Shown in pieces: positions 18,801-26,508 of a stretch of 64,000 nucleotides of DNA. Positions within the stretch are counted from its first letter, which is position 1. Every line of letters starts with the position of its first letter. A program made the position numbers and the translations under genes. The stretch spans positions 186,001 to 250,000 of the forward strand of contig NZ_PDUD01000001.1 of the NCBI RefSeq assembly GCF_002646595.1, given 5' to 3'. Below the pieces are notes generated by a model. It worked only from the letters and a program-made list of their open reading frames with translations. It ran no database searches and was not told where the DNA came from. This DNA comes from Flavilitoribacter nigricans DSM 23189 = NBRC 102662. Its GTDB lineage: Bacteria > Bacteroidota > Bacteroidia > Chitinophagales > Saprospiraceae.

Positions 18801-19148
18801 CGCGGACAGATCGCCGAACGGAACGGAGGCCTGCAGCCGTGGGTCAACCGACTCGACCTTCGGATCGCTCAGGACATCCGCTTCACTTCCCAGGATCGCA
18901 ACAAACTGCAACTTACGCTGGACTTCCTCAACATCGGAAACATGTTCAACAGCAGCTGGGGTATTCCCGAAGTGGCCTGGCAGCCTAACCTGCTCAACTA
19001 CCGGGGAACCAACGATAGCGGCGAACCGGTATACCGGGTCAACACGATTTCCGGTACTACGGACTTCCCAACGGAATCCTACCGCTTGTCGAACAATGTG
19101 CTCGATCTAGCCTGGAGATTGCAGATGGGTGTGAAGTATATCTTCTAG
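15882..19148 (+). CDS. Oar-like TonB-dependent receptor
   Basis: The 1088-residue outer-membrane protein has a signal peptide (to about residue 21, NLSAQ). A carboxypeptidase-regulatory-like domain (SSISGRVTDASSEELIGATV, residues 26-112) and a plug region with the Oar-type segments DGNIYNNNFGLG and GFTGAAVNAVTKSGTNTFRGS (about 185-245) follow. A long barrel ends in KYIF. This matches the Oar family named from Myxococcus, where the protein is linked to development and outer-membrane export; the ligand here is unknown. It is a single-gene unit: its own promoter region lies upstream and a strong terminator follows the stop by 20 bp. Confidence 0.9.
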   Translation: MKLNQFIGLFFLLFVGMNLSAQITSSSISGRVTDASSEELIGATVIAVHTPSGTSYGTITNESGYYAIQGMRVGGPYQLEVSYTGFNPVKEEDIYLNLGSPAIINVTLTEGTVVLDELVVSASKDRAFSDGKTGSSLNITSEKITALPTINRSINDFTRLTPQSNGTSFAGTNSRFNNYTIDGNIYNNNFGLGSAQFAGGSPISLDAIEAVSVNLAPYDVRYSGFTGAAVNAVTKSGTNTFRGSAYYLLRNDQMQGNKAGDLSVDRGDSQNEIIGFTLGGPIIKNKLFFFASYETENEAVPSFLKRAAREGETPDGLIISRVPLSQAEFVRDQIQSIYGYDTGAPDGYSFASEQERINVRLDFNINQNHKLTARFNRYDAFTDVPTNGNSIRYISTRFRNTSRTGVENINFRNNNYTNDRTVTSYVAELNSIFSDKLSNQFNIGYTQIADPTRGIPGGQDFPMIEVLEPDASGTDLYYMSLGNELFTVGNKLENNVFNITNNTTFYSGQHTITAGLNLEYMTFVNAFNPVFNGFYRFDTYDNFVAAVIDRDPNVYPIAFAKGYALDGSTTPPLDETSFGQLGIYVQDEYQLNEKLKVTGGLRVDLPFYPIDIPNNELLDNLGKRLTDSEGNTFTPDVATFPKVNPLFSPRLGFNFDVNGDRSTVLRGGTGVFSGRIPFVWLSNQVNGSGVIRGGLGYEGQEVIDNGIIFNPDVTAYNPDNPATSLSNELNLTDENFRLPQVWRTNIGLDQKLPLGINATVEFIYNRDVSTPVAYNPVLRNPDETLAGPDNRGIWTSQPDLPGYSNDPDFRNVFLLTNASEKADYYSITAQLSKQFESGFYAMAAYTRSRSRDLDAAGGSQAISLWTATVQRDRNNPELGFSGFDQPNRVIGNLAYQNGGTLVSIFYDGGNAGRFSYTYAGNFGDAANRLIYVPANASELEFEEFTLDGETITAQMQAQILDDYIDQDEYLSSRRGQIAERNGGLQPWVNRLDLRIAQDIRFTSQDRNKLQLTLDFLNIGNMFNSSWGIPEVAWQPNLLNYRGTNDSGEPVYRVNTISGTTDFPTESYRLSNNVLDLAWRLQMGVKYIF

Positions 19149-19168
19149 ACCGTCAACGTTCTTAAGGT

Positions 19169-19206
19169 AAAAGGGCCGACAGTAAATGCTTGCTGTCGGC
19201 CCTTTT
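19169..19206 (+). terminator. Intrinsic terminator of the Oar-like gene
   Basis: The stem AAAAGGGCCGACAG (19169-19182) pairs perfectly with CTGTCGGCCCTTTT (19193-19206) around a 10-nt loop. The T-rich 3' arm continues as TTTTCTGTTT. It lies 20 bp after the stop codon. Confidence 0.9.
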
Positions 19207-19262
19207 CTGTTTAGTAAAGTAGGTTCTTCCCCTACTCATTCTTCGCTCAGCAGCCAAAATAA

Positions 19263-19301
19263 TAAAGCCCTTCCGGCACCTGAGATACCGGAAGGGCTTT
19301 A
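19263..19301. terminator. Second hairpin between the Oar-like gene and the SRP RNA gene
   Basis: The stem TAAAGCCCTTCCGG (19263-19276) pairs with CCGGAAGGGCTTTA (19288-19301) around an 11-nt loop. It lies just downstream of the minus-strand SRP RNA. The A-run between the two on the plus strand reads as a U-tract directly after the SRP RNA. The hairpin may serve as a backup terminator for either strand. Confidence 0.7.
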
Positions 19302-19311
19302 AAAAAAATAA

Positions 19312-19404
19312 GGTGAACAAGCACACCAACCGCTACAACCCGCTACCCTTGCTGCGTTTCCGCCCTGGGGGAGTTCACAGGGAGCTGGCTGTATGCCGTC
19401 CACC
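19312..19404 (-). ncRNA. ffs: Signal recognition particle RNA (4.5S type)
   Basis: On the minus strand the conserved domain IV hairpin is visible: CAGG, then GCG-GAAA-CGC (a GNRA tetraloop at 19357-19360), then AGCAAGGG. This matches the CAGG...GGAA...AGCA layout of bacterial SRP RNA. The ends pair through GGTGGACGGCATAC with GTGTGCTTGTTCACC (GU pairs allowed), closing a rod of about 93-100 nt. A T-rich run (TTATTTTTTTT) follows the 3' end directly. A consensus Bacteroidota promoter lies immediately upstream. The RNA binds Ffh and targets nascent membrane proteins. Exact ends are estimated from pairing. Confidence 0.88.
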
Positions 19405-19409
19405 GGGGG

Positions 19410-19442
19410 CAAATGTAAGTTAATTTTAGTTTAACCACCAAA
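19410..19442 (-). promoter_or_regulatory. Promoter of the SRP RNA gene
   Basis: On the minus strand, TTTG (19439-19442), a 21-nt spacer and TACATTTG (19410-19417) match the Bacteroidota housekeeping consensus TTTG-N19-21-TAnnTTTG. The -7 box ends 6 bp before the inferred RNA 5' end, as expected. Confidence 0.8.
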
Positions 19443-19445
19443 CAA

Positions 19446-19784
19446 TTACCCCTCAGATTTTGGAATTATTTCGGTCTGTTCACCGAAGTATTGCACAAAG
19501 CGTTGCATATCAGTAGCTAACTCTGCATTCTGAGTTGCTTTAAAATAAGTATCCGCCATGGCCCGCAGGGTTTGGAAGAAAAAACGGTCCATTTCGATGA
19601 CCTGCATGTCCTTGGTCCAGAGGTCGATCTTCAGCGTTTCATTCGATTTTTTATCAAATAAGGCCAGTAACATAGCTTTGCAGTGCTGGGCCGGTCCCTG
19701 CTGATCATCCGCCTTCCAGGTAATCGCCTCCGGCATATTTTTATCATCCAGTCCTACCCGGATCTTAATCTCTTTCTTTTTCAT
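19446..19784 (-). CDS. gldC: Gliding motility protein GldC
   Basis: The 112-residue soluble protein matches GldC in length and in its key stretches: EIKIRVGLDDKNMPEAITW at the start, KIDLWTKDMQVIEMDRFFFQTL in the middle, and a closing ADTYFKAT region. GldC was found through gliding mutants of Flavobacterium. It is a small cytoplasmic protein conserved well beyond gliding species and is not a core part of the T9SS channel. The ATG at 19784 is preferred over a longer frame to 19913 because the added residues run back into the preceding gene. It sits 34 bp after the SDR-type gene and is likely cotranscribed with it. Confidence 0.88.
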   Translation of the reverse strand: MKKKEIKIRVGLDDKNMPEAITWKADDQQGPAQHCKAMLLALFDKKSNETLKIDLWTKDMQVIEMDRFFFQTLRAMADTYFKATQNAELATDMQRFVQYFGEQTEIIPKSEG

Positions 19785-19818
19785 ATTCACGATGCTCGGC
19801 ACCTCCGTTCCGGTACCT

Positions 19819-20517
19819 CTATTTTGGTAATAAATTGTTTTCCTGATTGGCCAGCTCCTGCAGGTAGTGGGACGGATAGACGTGTACGCCTTTTGATAGT
19901 TGCTGGGCCGCATTGACCATCGCCTGCGCTACTACCTCCGCCTCAACCGGACGGTATTTTGTCAGCAATCCTCCGGTGAGCCGATCAATCACCCGGCCGA
20001 GCTTGCCGGCAATTTCCTCTCCCCACCGGTTTTCGTTGCGTTCTCCCAGTAATACCGAGGGCTGAAAAATGTGAATGGCCCAGAAGGGCAATTCTTTCAC
20101 CGCCTCCTCCAGTTCTCCCTTGACCTCACTGTAGTAAAAGATCGAATCCTTATCGGCTCCCACGGCCGAAACCAAAAACAACTGGTTGACGCCATTTTTA
20201 GCGGCCGCTTTTGCTGCCTCAAAGTTATAGGTATAATCCACCCGGTAAAAAGCTTTCCGGCTGCCCGCTTTGGCCATAGTCGTACCGATACAGAGGAAGA
20301 TATCGTCTCCCTTGATCTGATCCGCGAAAGTCTCCGGCCGGTCAAAGTCTACTTTAATCTGCCGCAGTCTTTCGTGCTCCTTTTCCAGCGGAGTCCGCAC
20401 AAAAGCGATCACCTGGCGGTAAGCCGCATGTTCAAGCAGAAAGTCCAGACAAAATCCCCCCACGAGGCCGGAGGCACCGAATATCAAAGCTGTTTTTTTC
20501 CCTTTAGTGATTTCCAA
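19819..20517 (-). CDS. NAD(P)-binding atypical SDR protein (TIP30/HTATIP2-like)
   Basis: The 232-residue Rossmann protein has the nucleotide-binding loop GASGLVG at residues 14-20 and a second-strand Arg (FVRTPLEKE) suggesting NADP(H). The segments DIFLCIGTTMAKAGSRKAFYRVDY and FLVSAVGADKDSIFYYSEVKGELE place it among atypical SDRs of the TIP30/YraR kind (YxxxK-like YSEVK). It is cytoplasmic; the substrate is not known. The start must be the TTG at 20517: a stop codon lies two codons upstream in frame, and no ATG occurs before the Rossmann loop. It is followed by gldC at 34 bp. Confidence 0.85.
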   Translation of the reverse strand: MEITKGKKTALIFGASGLVGGFCLDFLLEHAAYRQVIAFVRTPLEKEHERLRQIKVDFDRPETFADQIKGDDIFLCIGTTMAKAGSRKAFYRVDYTYNFEAAKAAAKNGVNQLFLVSAVGADKDSIFYYSEVKGELEEAVKELPFWAIHIFQPSVLLGERNENRWGEEIAGKLGRVIDRLTGGLLTKYRPVEAEVVAQAMVNAAQQLSKGVHVYPSHYLQELANQENNLLPK

Positions 20518-20659
20518 AAGTCAATTTTTTTGAACCGAAGAGCAAAGATAGGATTTTGAGTGCAAGTGCCTTAGTAAAATAGCTTCCCGTTTGGGTACAT
20601 TTTTTTCCTGCCTGACACTTCCTCTTGTTAGTCCGAATTTTAACCCTAAAACTTTCAAA

Positions 20660-21142
20660 ATGAAATCTTTTTTCTGGACACTTAGTTTATGTCTTATTGC
20701 CATAACCACCGTCAGCGGTCAATATAACGAACAGTTGAGCTTGAATTATATAAAGATAAAGGGCACGTATGCCACCCAACATTCAGTTATTGAATACCAG
20801 CCGAATTCCCAAAGTGCCGTAGTAGATATGGAACGTATCCGGGAAGGTTATAATCTCATAGCGACCGATCTGCGTAGCGGACTTGAGATTTTCCTGGTGA
20901 CCAGAAAACTTGCGGACCAACTTGTAGTGGCCGGATTTGCAGCGAGAAGTAAAGGTCATGACAAATGGGTCATCATTCAATCTCCACCGCAAACCTATAA
21001 TGGAAAAAGTCTGGATTTAAAATCGATCAGCTGTCCCGTGGGCTTTGACATTCAATGGGTCTGTAATTCCAACGATACCGGTACTCTGCAGATCTGCTAT
21101 TACTTCTGTACGGCCAACCGGCTGGTGATAAAATTACCCTAA
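20660..21142 (+). CDS. Secreted protein of unknown function, 160 aa
   Basis: The ATG at 20660 gives a clear Sec signal peptide (MKSFFWTLSLCLIAITTVSG). The mature 138 residues are beta-rich, with four cysteines near the C-terminus (SCPVGFDIQWVCN, ICYYFC) that could form disulphides in the periplasm or outside. I do not recognise the family. A longer frame from 20591 only adds a poor leader. The gene is alone; a hairpin separates it from the convergent P-type ATPase gene. Confidence 0.65.
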   Translation: MKSFFWTLSLCLIAITTVSGQYNEQLSLNYIKIKGTYATQHSVIEYQPNSQSAVVDMERIREGYNLIATDLRSGLEIFLVTRKLADQLVVAGFAARSKGHDKWVIIQSPPQTYNGKSLDLKSISCPVGFDIQWVCNSNDTGTLQICYYFCTANRLVIKLP

Positions 21143-21192
21143 AAACAGAGACAATCCTGCAGGATTCCTCAGTGAAGCTGTGCAGGAGGTAA

Positions 21193-21221
21193 GAGCGAGA
21201 GGTGGTGGTTATTTCTCGCTC
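21193..21221. terminator. Hairpin between convergent genes
   Basis: GAGCGAGA (21193-21200) pairs with TCTCGCTC (21214-21221) around a 13-nt loop, between two convergent stop codons. The plus-strand copy is followed by CCATTTTAC, a weak T-run. It could act in both directions. Confidence 0.5.
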
Positions 21222-21272
21222 CCATTTTACCTAGTCAAAATGCTGCTCTGTGCGAACAAGTTCAGTGTAATA

Positions 21273-23390
21273 TTACCACAATTTCCTACGCCGCAGTCGC
21301 ACCGCATTGCCGATAACCACCACGTCCGAAAAGGCCATAAAGAGTGCCCCCCACATGGGATTCAGTAAACCCATGGCGGCAATTGGGATCGCTACAATAT
21401 TGTAGGCGAAGGCCCAAAAAAGACTCTGGCGGATGGTCCGCACTGTGGCTTTACTGATGATGACGGCCTTAGGCAGATGGTCCAACTGACCGTTCAACAG
21501 CACCATCTGGGCCGACTGAATGGCCGCCTGGGAGGCATTACTCAGGGAAACCCCGATGGTGGCGCGGGCCAGGGCCGGAGCGTCGTTGATGCCGTCTCCC
21601 ACCATAGCCGTCGGCGCCCGCTGGGAGATCTCTTCGATCTTGCTCAACTTCTCTTCCGGTCGTTGTTCAGCGTAGAATTCCTCTACTCCCAGTTTCCCGG
21701 CTACTTCGGCCGTTTTAGCCTGTTTGTCCCCACTGAGAATGATAGGATGCAACCCCTCTTTCTTCAGGTAGTGGATGAGTTCATCCGAATCGTCTTTGAG
21801 TTCATCTTCGATCTCTACCGTTGCCAGTAGCTCATCGTTGGCCGTCAGATAGACCAACTGACCAGCCAAAGCTGTTTCTGTACCTACGAGCCGGTCGGAA
21901 CCGATCTTGTACTGTACCCCCGCGTCGTCTACGGCAACCAGTCCGCCGCCTTTAATCTCTTCCACTTTCAGAGTGCCCAGATCCAGACCGTTCACCCGGC
22001 TTTCCATTTCCCGCACCAGCGACTGAGCTATGGGATGGGAAGAATACTGCTCCATCCGGTGGATCAGGGCATTGACCCGTTTCCGGTCGGAAGTACGGTA
22101 ATCGATATTTTTGATCCGGAAACGACCGGTCGTCAGCGTTCCCGTTTTGTCGAACACAAAATTTTCAACGCCGGCAAAGGTTTCCACGGTTTGTCCGCCC
22201 TTCACCAGGATCCCGTTGCGGGCCAGGCGGCCAACCCCAACCATTACGGCCGTTGGCGTAGCCAGTCCCATGGCACAGGGACAGGAAATCACCAGCACGG
22301 CGATGGCGTTCATCAGGGCCTGCTGGGCTTCCAGGCCAAAAGCCCAGTGGCCCAGAGCGAACGTAAGCAAAGCGATCGTCAGCACCACCGGAACAAATAT
22401 GGCGCTGATCTTATCCGCAAGTCGTTGCAGGGCCGGTTTGTCCTGCTGGGCGGTTTTCACCAGTTCGATCATCCGACTGAGTACCGTATCCCGTCCAATA
22501 GCAGTTACCTGTACCCGGATATTTCCGGAAACGAGCAGCGATGATCCGATCACTTCGTCGTTGGCCGATTTACGGACCGGTTCACTTTCTCCGGTCAGCA
22601 TGGATTCATCGACCTCCGCTTCCCCTTCCAGCACCAGGCCGTCGATGGGGACTTTATCCCCCTCATTTACCTGCAGGATATCGCCTACTTGTAGTTCCTC
22701 CCGATTGATCGTAATGATCGTACCCGAGGGCATTACCTTTCTCGCTTTTTCCACCTGCAGTCGGGTTAACTCACCGATTGCGGTAGTGGTCTGCTTTACG
22801 GCCCGTTTTTCCAGCCAGTTACCCACCAGAACCAGGGTAATGATCGTAGCACTGGTTTCGTAAAAAATGTAGTCGTGCTCGTGCATCAGTGTTCCGATGA
22901 CACTGTAGATAAATGCCGCCGTACTACCGATGAAGATCAGTACATCCATATTAGGTACGCCGCCGCGGATGGAACTGATTGCGCTCCGGCCGAAGTGGAT
23001 GAACCCGATCAGAAAAGGCGGCAGACAAACCGCGAATTGCACCCAATTGTTATCCAGAAAAGGCAGACCGCCGCCCGCCATCATCAACAGGTGATGTAGT
23101 AAGAGTGGCAGGGTGAAAATGGCGCTGATCCAGAGTTTTCGCTCCAGGGTCCACCAGGGCTCCGGTTGTTCCGGTTCGACCACCTGGTACCCCAGTTTAT
23201 TGATCCCGTTCTTTACCTGTTCGAGGGTCAGTTTTTCATCGTTCTGCCGAAACCGGACTTCCTTGGTCTGAAAGTTTACAAATACATCCTCCAGGCCCTT
23301 TCTTTCCAGGAAACGGCTGATACTCATAGCACAGTTATTACAGTCCATGCCATCAACTTCCAACGCTATAATCTCCTCATTTTTTTTCAT
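21273..23390 (-). CDS. copA: Copper-type P1B ATPase
   Basis: The 705-residue protein has one N-terminal heavy-metal-associated domain (GMDCNNC, Cys17 and Cys20) and about eight membrane segments. The ion-pathway motif CPC lies in SCPCAMGLATP (about residue 369), the phosphorylation site in DKTGTLTTG, the SSHPIA loop that marks P1B pumps next, and the hinge GDGINDAPALA after it. CPC with one HMA domain indicates Cu(I) export, the usual CopA role in copper resistance or cuproprotein supply. The divergent neighbour is a lipoprotein with a His/Met-rich N-terminus. No copper regulator gene is adjacent. Confidence 0.93.
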   Translation of the reverse strand: MKKNEEIIALEVDGMDCNNCAMSISRFLERKGLEDVFVNFQTKEVRFRQNDEKLTLEQVKNGINKLGYQVVEPEQPEPWWTLERKLWISAIFTLPLLLHHLLMMAGGGLPFLDNNWVQFAVCLPPFLIGFIHFGRSAISSIRGGVPNMDVLIFIGSTAAFIYSVIGTLMHEHDYIFYETSATIITLVLVGNWLEKRAVKQTTTAIGELTRLQVEKARKVMPSGTIITINREELQVGDILQVNEGDKVPIDGLVLEGEAEVDESMLTGESEPVRKSANDEVIGSSLLVSGNIRVQVTAIGRDTVLSRMIELVKTAQQDKPALQRLADKISAIFVPVVLTIALLTFALGHWAFGLEAQQALMNAIAVLVISCPCAMGLATPTAVMVGVGRLARNGILVKGGQTVETFAGVENFVFDKTGTLTTGRFRIKNIDYRTSDRKRVNALIHRMEQYSSHPIAQSLVREMESRVNGLDLGTLKVEEIKGGGLVAVDDAGVQYKIGSDRLVGTETALAGQLVYLTANDELLATVEIEDELKDDSDELIHYLKKEGLHPIILSGDKQAKTAEVAGKLGVEEFYAEQRPEEKLSKIEEISQRAPTAMVGDGINDAPALARATIGVSLSNASQAAIQSAQMVLLNGQLDHLPKAVIISKATVRTIRQSLFWAFAYNIVAIPIAAMGLLNPMWGALFMAFSDVVVIGNAVRLRRRKLW

Positions 23391-23466
23391 CTCAACTGAA
23401 CTTGTGCCTTAATTAACTATTATAAAGATAAAGCCCCGCTTCGAAAGGTTTAGCCTGGGCAATGCT

Positions 23467-23474
23467 TACCTTTG
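23467..23474 (+). promoter_or_regulatory. -7 promoter element upstream of the lipoprotein gene
   Basis: TACCTTTG fits TAnnTTTG and lies 97 bp before the start at 23572, in the gap divergent from copA. The -33 element is unclear. Confidence 0.45.
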
Positions 23475-23571
23475 CTGAAGTTTGGAGAACTACCCAAATA
23501 TTATACAACTGTACATGAAACGGGTTGAAAACTCATTTCATAAAATTACACCATCACTTAAACAAACAGTA

Positions 23572-24384
23572 ATGAGAACTTTGAGTTTGCTATTTTTTGT
23601 CGCCGTTTTTTCTTTGGCTGCGTGTAACAACGCCAGTCAGCCTTCTGACTCCGCCGGAGACATGGAGGACCATAGCGATATGGAGGCCGGCGAAATGATG
23701 TATACCTTAACGCCTTTCACACCATCAGCCGAGTACGCTGATGCGTCTATCGAATCCATGACTTACGAGGCTGGAAAATTCAACTTCACTTTGGGTGAAA
23801 GTGATTACGAACTTGGTGTACAAACTCCCGATGCCGAACAGAAAATGTGTGCCAATTCCGCAAAAGGACAGCACATTCACCTGATCGTAGATAACGAACC
23901 TTATTCCGCTCAGTATACAGCTGACTTCGATTACGATATCGCCGACGGTGAGCACTTCCTGCTCGCATTTCTGAGCCGTTCTTACCACGAAAGTATTAAG
24001 ACCGCTGCCGCTTCCGTAACGGAGAAGATCACAGTAGCTGATAAGGCCATCACCGCTAACGAAGAAATCACCGAGCCTATGCTATTCTACAGCCGTCCGA
24101 AAGGTACCTATACCGGAAAGGCCAACACCGAAAAAGTCATGCTCGACTTTTATCTGGCTAATGTAGACCTGGGTTCTGAGTATAAAGTAAAAGCCGATAT
24201 CAACGGAGAGATCCACATGATCGATACCTGGCAGCCATATTACATCGAAGGCCTGCCGATGGGTGAAAACACCATCACCCTGACGCTGGTAGGCGCTAAT
24301 GACGGTGCCGTTGAAACGCCATTGAACCCGGTAACGCGTACCTTTACGCTGGAAGCCGATCCGATGGAAGAAGCTAATCAGTAA
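23572..24384 (+). CDS. Lipoprotein with His/Met-rich N-terminus, divergent from copA
   Basis: From the ATG at 23572 the product is 270 residues with a lipobox (SLAAC, Cys18). A flexible acidic segment rich in Met and His follows (DMEDHSDMEAGEMM). The body is beta-rich with an early GQHIHLIVDNEPY element and a second domain containing KVKADINGEIHMIDTW. Similar proteins are sometimes named phosphopeptide-binding protein, but no FHA motif is visible and I do not adopt that name. The Met/His segment and the position opposite copA suggest, without proof, a metal-related envelope role. A longer frame from 23482 lacks a sensible N-terminus. Confidence 0.72.
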   Translation: MRTLSLLFFVAVFSLAACNNASQPSDSAGDMEDHSDMEAGEMMYTLTPFTPSAEYADASIESMTYEAGKFNFTLGESDYELGVQTPDAEQKMCANSAKGQHIHLIVDNEPYSAQYTADFDYDIADGEHFLLAFLSRSYHESIKTAAASVTEKITVADKAITANEEITEPMLFYSRPKGTYTGKANTEKVMLDFYLANVDLGSEYKVKADINGEIHMIDTWQPYYIEGLPMGENTITLTLVGANDGAVETPLNPVTRTFTLEADPMEEANQ

Positions 24385-24386
24385 GA

Positions 24387-24428
24387 TAGATCGTGGTTCT
24401 GCCACTCGAGTGGCAGAACCACGATCTA
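24387..24428. terminator. Perfect 42-bp palindrome between convergent genes
   Basis: The 42 bases from 24387 to 24428 form a perfect inverted repeat centred on CTCGAG. It starts 2 bp after the lipoprotein stop codon and includes the stop codon of the acetoacetyl-CoA synthetase gene. It should act as a terminator for both genes, although no T-run follows on either strand. Confidence 0.8.
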
Positions 24429-26387
24429 CCTAAACCCAACAAAAAAGTCCAAAGACTCCGGATTGCGCATGGCATCTGGATTAGCCGCCTTCTCTACCGG
24501 CATACCCATCAGTATTTTCTTGACCGGCGCTTCCAGTTTTTTTCCCGAGATCGTATACGGTATATCCTGCACTTCGATAATTTCATCCGGCACGTGGCGG
24601 GGAGAATATTCACTACGCAGCGCTTTTTTGATCTTTCCCTTGAGGACATCATCCAGTAGCGCTCCGGATTCCATTACCACAAACAAGGGCATGAAATGCT
24701 CCCCTCCCTTAAGTTCCAGATTGACGATCAGGCTATCCTTTATTTCCGGCATCTTCTGTAAGACATTGTAGATCTCCGCCGTACCGATCCGCACGCCCTG
24801 CCGGTTCAGGGTAGCATCCGAGCGGCCGTAAATGATCAGGGAGCCCCGTTCGGTGATCTCTACCCAGTCTCCGTGCCGCCAGATCCCCGGATACATTTCA
24901 AAATAACTTTCCCGATACCGCTTTCCTTCCGGGTCATTCCAGAAATAGATCGGCATGGAAGGCATCGGTTTGGTAATGACCATCTCTCCCACTTCTCCGA
25001 TCACGGCATTGCCCATTTCATCCCAGGCGTACAGAGCGCAACCCAGGGCGCGACACTGAATCTCTCCCTCGTAGACCGGCAGCAGAGGATTCCCGCCGAC
25101 AAAGGCCGTACAGATATCCGTCCCTCCGCTCATGGAACATAGCCATAAGTCCGATTTCACGCTATCGTAAGCCCAGTCGAAAGCTTCCGGTGGCAAAGGC
25201 GACCCCGTAGAGCCAATAGACCGCAGAGGGCCCAGATCAAAAGTCTTTCCCGGGGACAAGTCCGCCCGCATACAGGCCACCAGATAAGGGGCCCCGGTTC
25301 CAAAGTGATGAATGGGCGCCTCTTCCGCCAGTCGCCACAGTATCTCCATTCCCGGATAGCCGGGACTGCCGTCGTACAGCACCAAAGTAGCATCCATGAG
25401 GAAAGCAGCCTGGACGAAATTCCACATCATCCATCCGGTAGTGGAAAACCAGAAAAAGTTTTCACCACGGTGAACGTCATTGTGGAACGCCAGGTATTTG
25501 TAGTGCTCCAGCAGAATCCCCCCCTGCGAATGGGTGATGGCCTTGGGTTTACCGGTAGTGCCGGAAGAATACAACACCCAAATAGGATGGGAAAACGGCA
25601 CCGGGGTAAATTCCGGTTCTCCCGAATATTCTTCCATGACCCGCGACCAGGAGATGGTACGCTCGCTCTCCTCCAGGGTCGCATCCGGATTAAGATAAGG
25701 CAGAAAAATGATCCGCTCCAGAGTAGGGAGGTGGCTGGTAATCTCCCGCACCACTTCCCTGCGGTCAAATGATTTGCCGCCGTATTGGTAGCCATCCACC
25801 GCGATCAGTACTTTCGGTTCTATCTGCTGAAAACGATCGATCACGCTACTGCTGCCGAAATCAGGCGAACAACTGGACCAGACCGCACCGATACTACAGG
25901 TAGCCAGGAATGCAGTCGTCGCTTCGGGAATATTGGGCAGGTAAGCCACTACCCTATCCCCGGCCGTCAGGCCCTGAGCGCGCAGGAAAGCCTGGAGGCT
26001 ACCTACCTGGGATCGGAGTTCTTTCCAACTGATCCGCTGCAGGGAATGTCGCTCGGATTGGAAGATAATGGCCGTCTGCTCATCGGGTTTATTCCGGCAC
26101 AGGTGCTCGGCGTAATTGACGGTGGCACCGCTAAACCACCGCGCAGCGGGCATAGCGTCACCGGAAAGCACTTCGGTATAGGGAGTGTAGGACTTGACTT
26201 CAAAGTATTCCCAGATCGATTCCCAGAAAGCTTTTATATCTTCGACCGACCACGACCAAAGTTCGTGGTAATCGGCAAATTGCAGGCCTTTATGCTCCCG
26301 GAGCCATTCTCGATAATGGGACAAGTGCGATCGTTCCCGGAATGGTTTGGAAGGTTGCCACAGTAATTTTGGTGAAGGATCTGTCAT
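24426..26387 (-). CDS. Acetoacetyl-CoA synthetase
   Basis: The 653-residue enzyme has the length and layout of acetoacetate-CoA ligases: an N-terminal LWQPS...FREWL-type region, the AMP-binding P-loop YSSGTTGKPKAITHSQGG, and the core TTGWMMWN. The hinge GRSDATLNRQGVRIGTAEIY and C-terminal catalytic lysine region YTISGKKLEAPVKK follow. It activates acetoacetate (or related beta-keto acids) to the CoA ester with ATP, linking ketone-body or polyhydroxybutyrate breakdown and leucine degradation to acetyl-CoA. The ATG at 26387 is well placed. It is a single gene convergent with the lipoprotein and shares the palindrome at its end. Confidence 0.93.
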   Translation of the reverse strand: MTDPSPKLLWQPSKPFRERSHLSHYREWLREHKGLQFADYHELWSWSVEDIKAFWESIWEYFEVKSYTPYTEVLSGDAMPAARWFSGATVNYAEHLCRNKPDEQTAIIFQSERHSLQRISWKELRSQVGSLQAFLRAQGLTAGDRVVAYLPNIPEATTAFLATCSIGAVWSSCSPDFGSSSVIDRFQQIEPKVLIAVDGYQYGGKSFDRREVVREITSHLPTLERIIFLPYLNPDATLEESERTISWSRVMEEYSGEPEFTPVPFSHPIWVLYSSGTTGKPKAITHSQGGILLEHYKYLAFHNDVHRGENFFWFSTTGWMMWNFVQAAFLMDATLVLYDGSPGYPGMEILWRLAEEAPIHHFGTGAPYLVACMRADLSPGKTFDLGPLRSIGSTGSPLPPEAFDWAYDSVKSDLWLCSMSGGTDICTAFVGGNPLLPVYEGEIQCRALGCALYAWDEMGNAVIGEVGEMVITKPMPSMPIYFWNDPEGKRYRESYFEMYPGIWRHGDWVEITERGSLIIYGRSDATLNRQGVRIGTAEIYNVLQKMPEIKDSLIVNLELKGGEHFMPLFVVMESGALLDDVLKGKIKKALRSEYSPRHVPDEIIEVQDIPYTISGKKLEAPVKKILMGMPVEKAANPDAMRNPESLDFFVGFR

Positions 26388-26508
26388 TGCTATACGTTTC
26401 AGTCGTTGTAAGTAGGTACCGGGCCACCCGGACTACTCCGTCAAGTTAGTAAACTCGGTCTATTTCTACAAAACCTCGGAGAAAGGCCCTTGTTCAGCAT
26501 AAGAAGAT

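Noticed and set aside
16851-18911. 686-codon open frame antisense to the Oar-like gene
   Set aside because: Same reason: a shadow of biased codon use in the opposite strand. The translation is low in recognisable structure, while the plus-strand frame is clearly a TonB receptor.
23572-24384. Naming the lipoprotein next to copA a phosphopeptide-binding (FHA) protein
   Set aside because: The key FHA residues and spacing are not visible, so the name would go beyond the sequence.
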